Assembly: GCA_945919165.1 (NCBI GenBank)
Contig: CAMEIZ010000118.1
Span: 1-5,401 of the forward strand
Reading direction: 5' to 3'
Length of the DNA stretch: 5,401 nucleotides
DNA from: an uncultured Traorella sp.
Lineage (GTDB): Bacteria > Bacillota_I > Bacilli_A > Erysipelotrichales > Erysipelotrichaceae
The translations under genes were made by a program, and so were the position numbers. Positions 5,348 through 5,401 of this stretch are shown here, in pieces. Below the pieces are notes generated by a model that searched no databases, was not told where the DNA came from, and saw only the letters and a list, made by a program, of their open reading frames with translations. The number at the start of each line of letters is the position of its first letter. Positions within the stretch are counted from its first letter, which is position 1.

Positions 5348-5401
5348 GGGGTTATAGCTCAGCTGGGAGAGCACCTGCTTTGCAAGCAGGGGGTCAGGAG
5401 T
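5348..5401 (+). tRNA. tRNA-Ala(TGC), 3' end cut by window edge
   Basis: The 5' acceptor strand GGGGTTA (5348-5354) is followed by TA, the D arm GCTCAGCTGGGAGAGC, and anticodon stem CCTGC/GCAGG (5374-5378, 5386-5390) around TTTGCAA with anticodon TGC at 5381-5383. The variable region and the start of the T stem are present, but the T loop and 3' acceptor strand lie beyond the edge. It is 44 bases from tRNA-Ile and presumably transcribed with it. Confidence 0.95.

Overview
The window is AT-rich chromosomal DNA of a low-GC Gram-positive type (Bacillota). The reasons are Shine-Dalgarno sequences before most genes, A/T-rich promoters often carrying a TGN extended -10, compact intrinsic terminators, and protein types common in anaerobic Firmicutes. 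An Erysipelotrichia or Clostridia gut anaerobe would fit, but that placement is a guess from gene style. No mobile element, CRISPR array or phage gene is visible. This is mostly housekeeping and accessory-metabolism DNA, and I do not see a convincing new multi-gene system.

The left four fifths (1-4485) lies on the minus strand. From upstream to downstream in reading direction the genes are a MATE-family efflux transporter (4485-3133), the 4-alpha-glucanotransferase malQ (3033-1591), a YhhN/TMEM86-type lysoplasmalogenase (1536-898) and the N-terminal half of a cardiolipin synthase running off the left edge (706-1). They share an orientation but do not look like an operon. Each of the first three ends in an intrinsic terminator that touches or contains its stop codon, and each gene has its own promoter-like sequence just after or inside the preceding terminator. 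The 720-863 gap also holds two adjacent hairpins followed by a U8 tract, whose purpose is unclear. The lysoplasmalogenase and cardiolipin synthase both act on membrane lipids.

The right part (4541-5401) lies on the plus strand. A Nudix hydrolase of the ADP-ribose pyrophosphatase (NudF) type diverges from the MATE gene, with interleaved promoters. Its natural ATG (4568) appears one base out of frame because of an A8 tract at 4572-4579; the uninterrupted frame begins only at GTG 4609, which would remove about 14 conserved N-terminal residues. This is the most noteworthy anomaly. After a strong promoter with an A/T-rich UP-like element come tRNA-Ile(GAT) and tRNA-Ala(TGC), the last cut by the window edge. 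This tRNA pair usually sits between 16S and 23S rRNA, but no 16S gene precedes it here.
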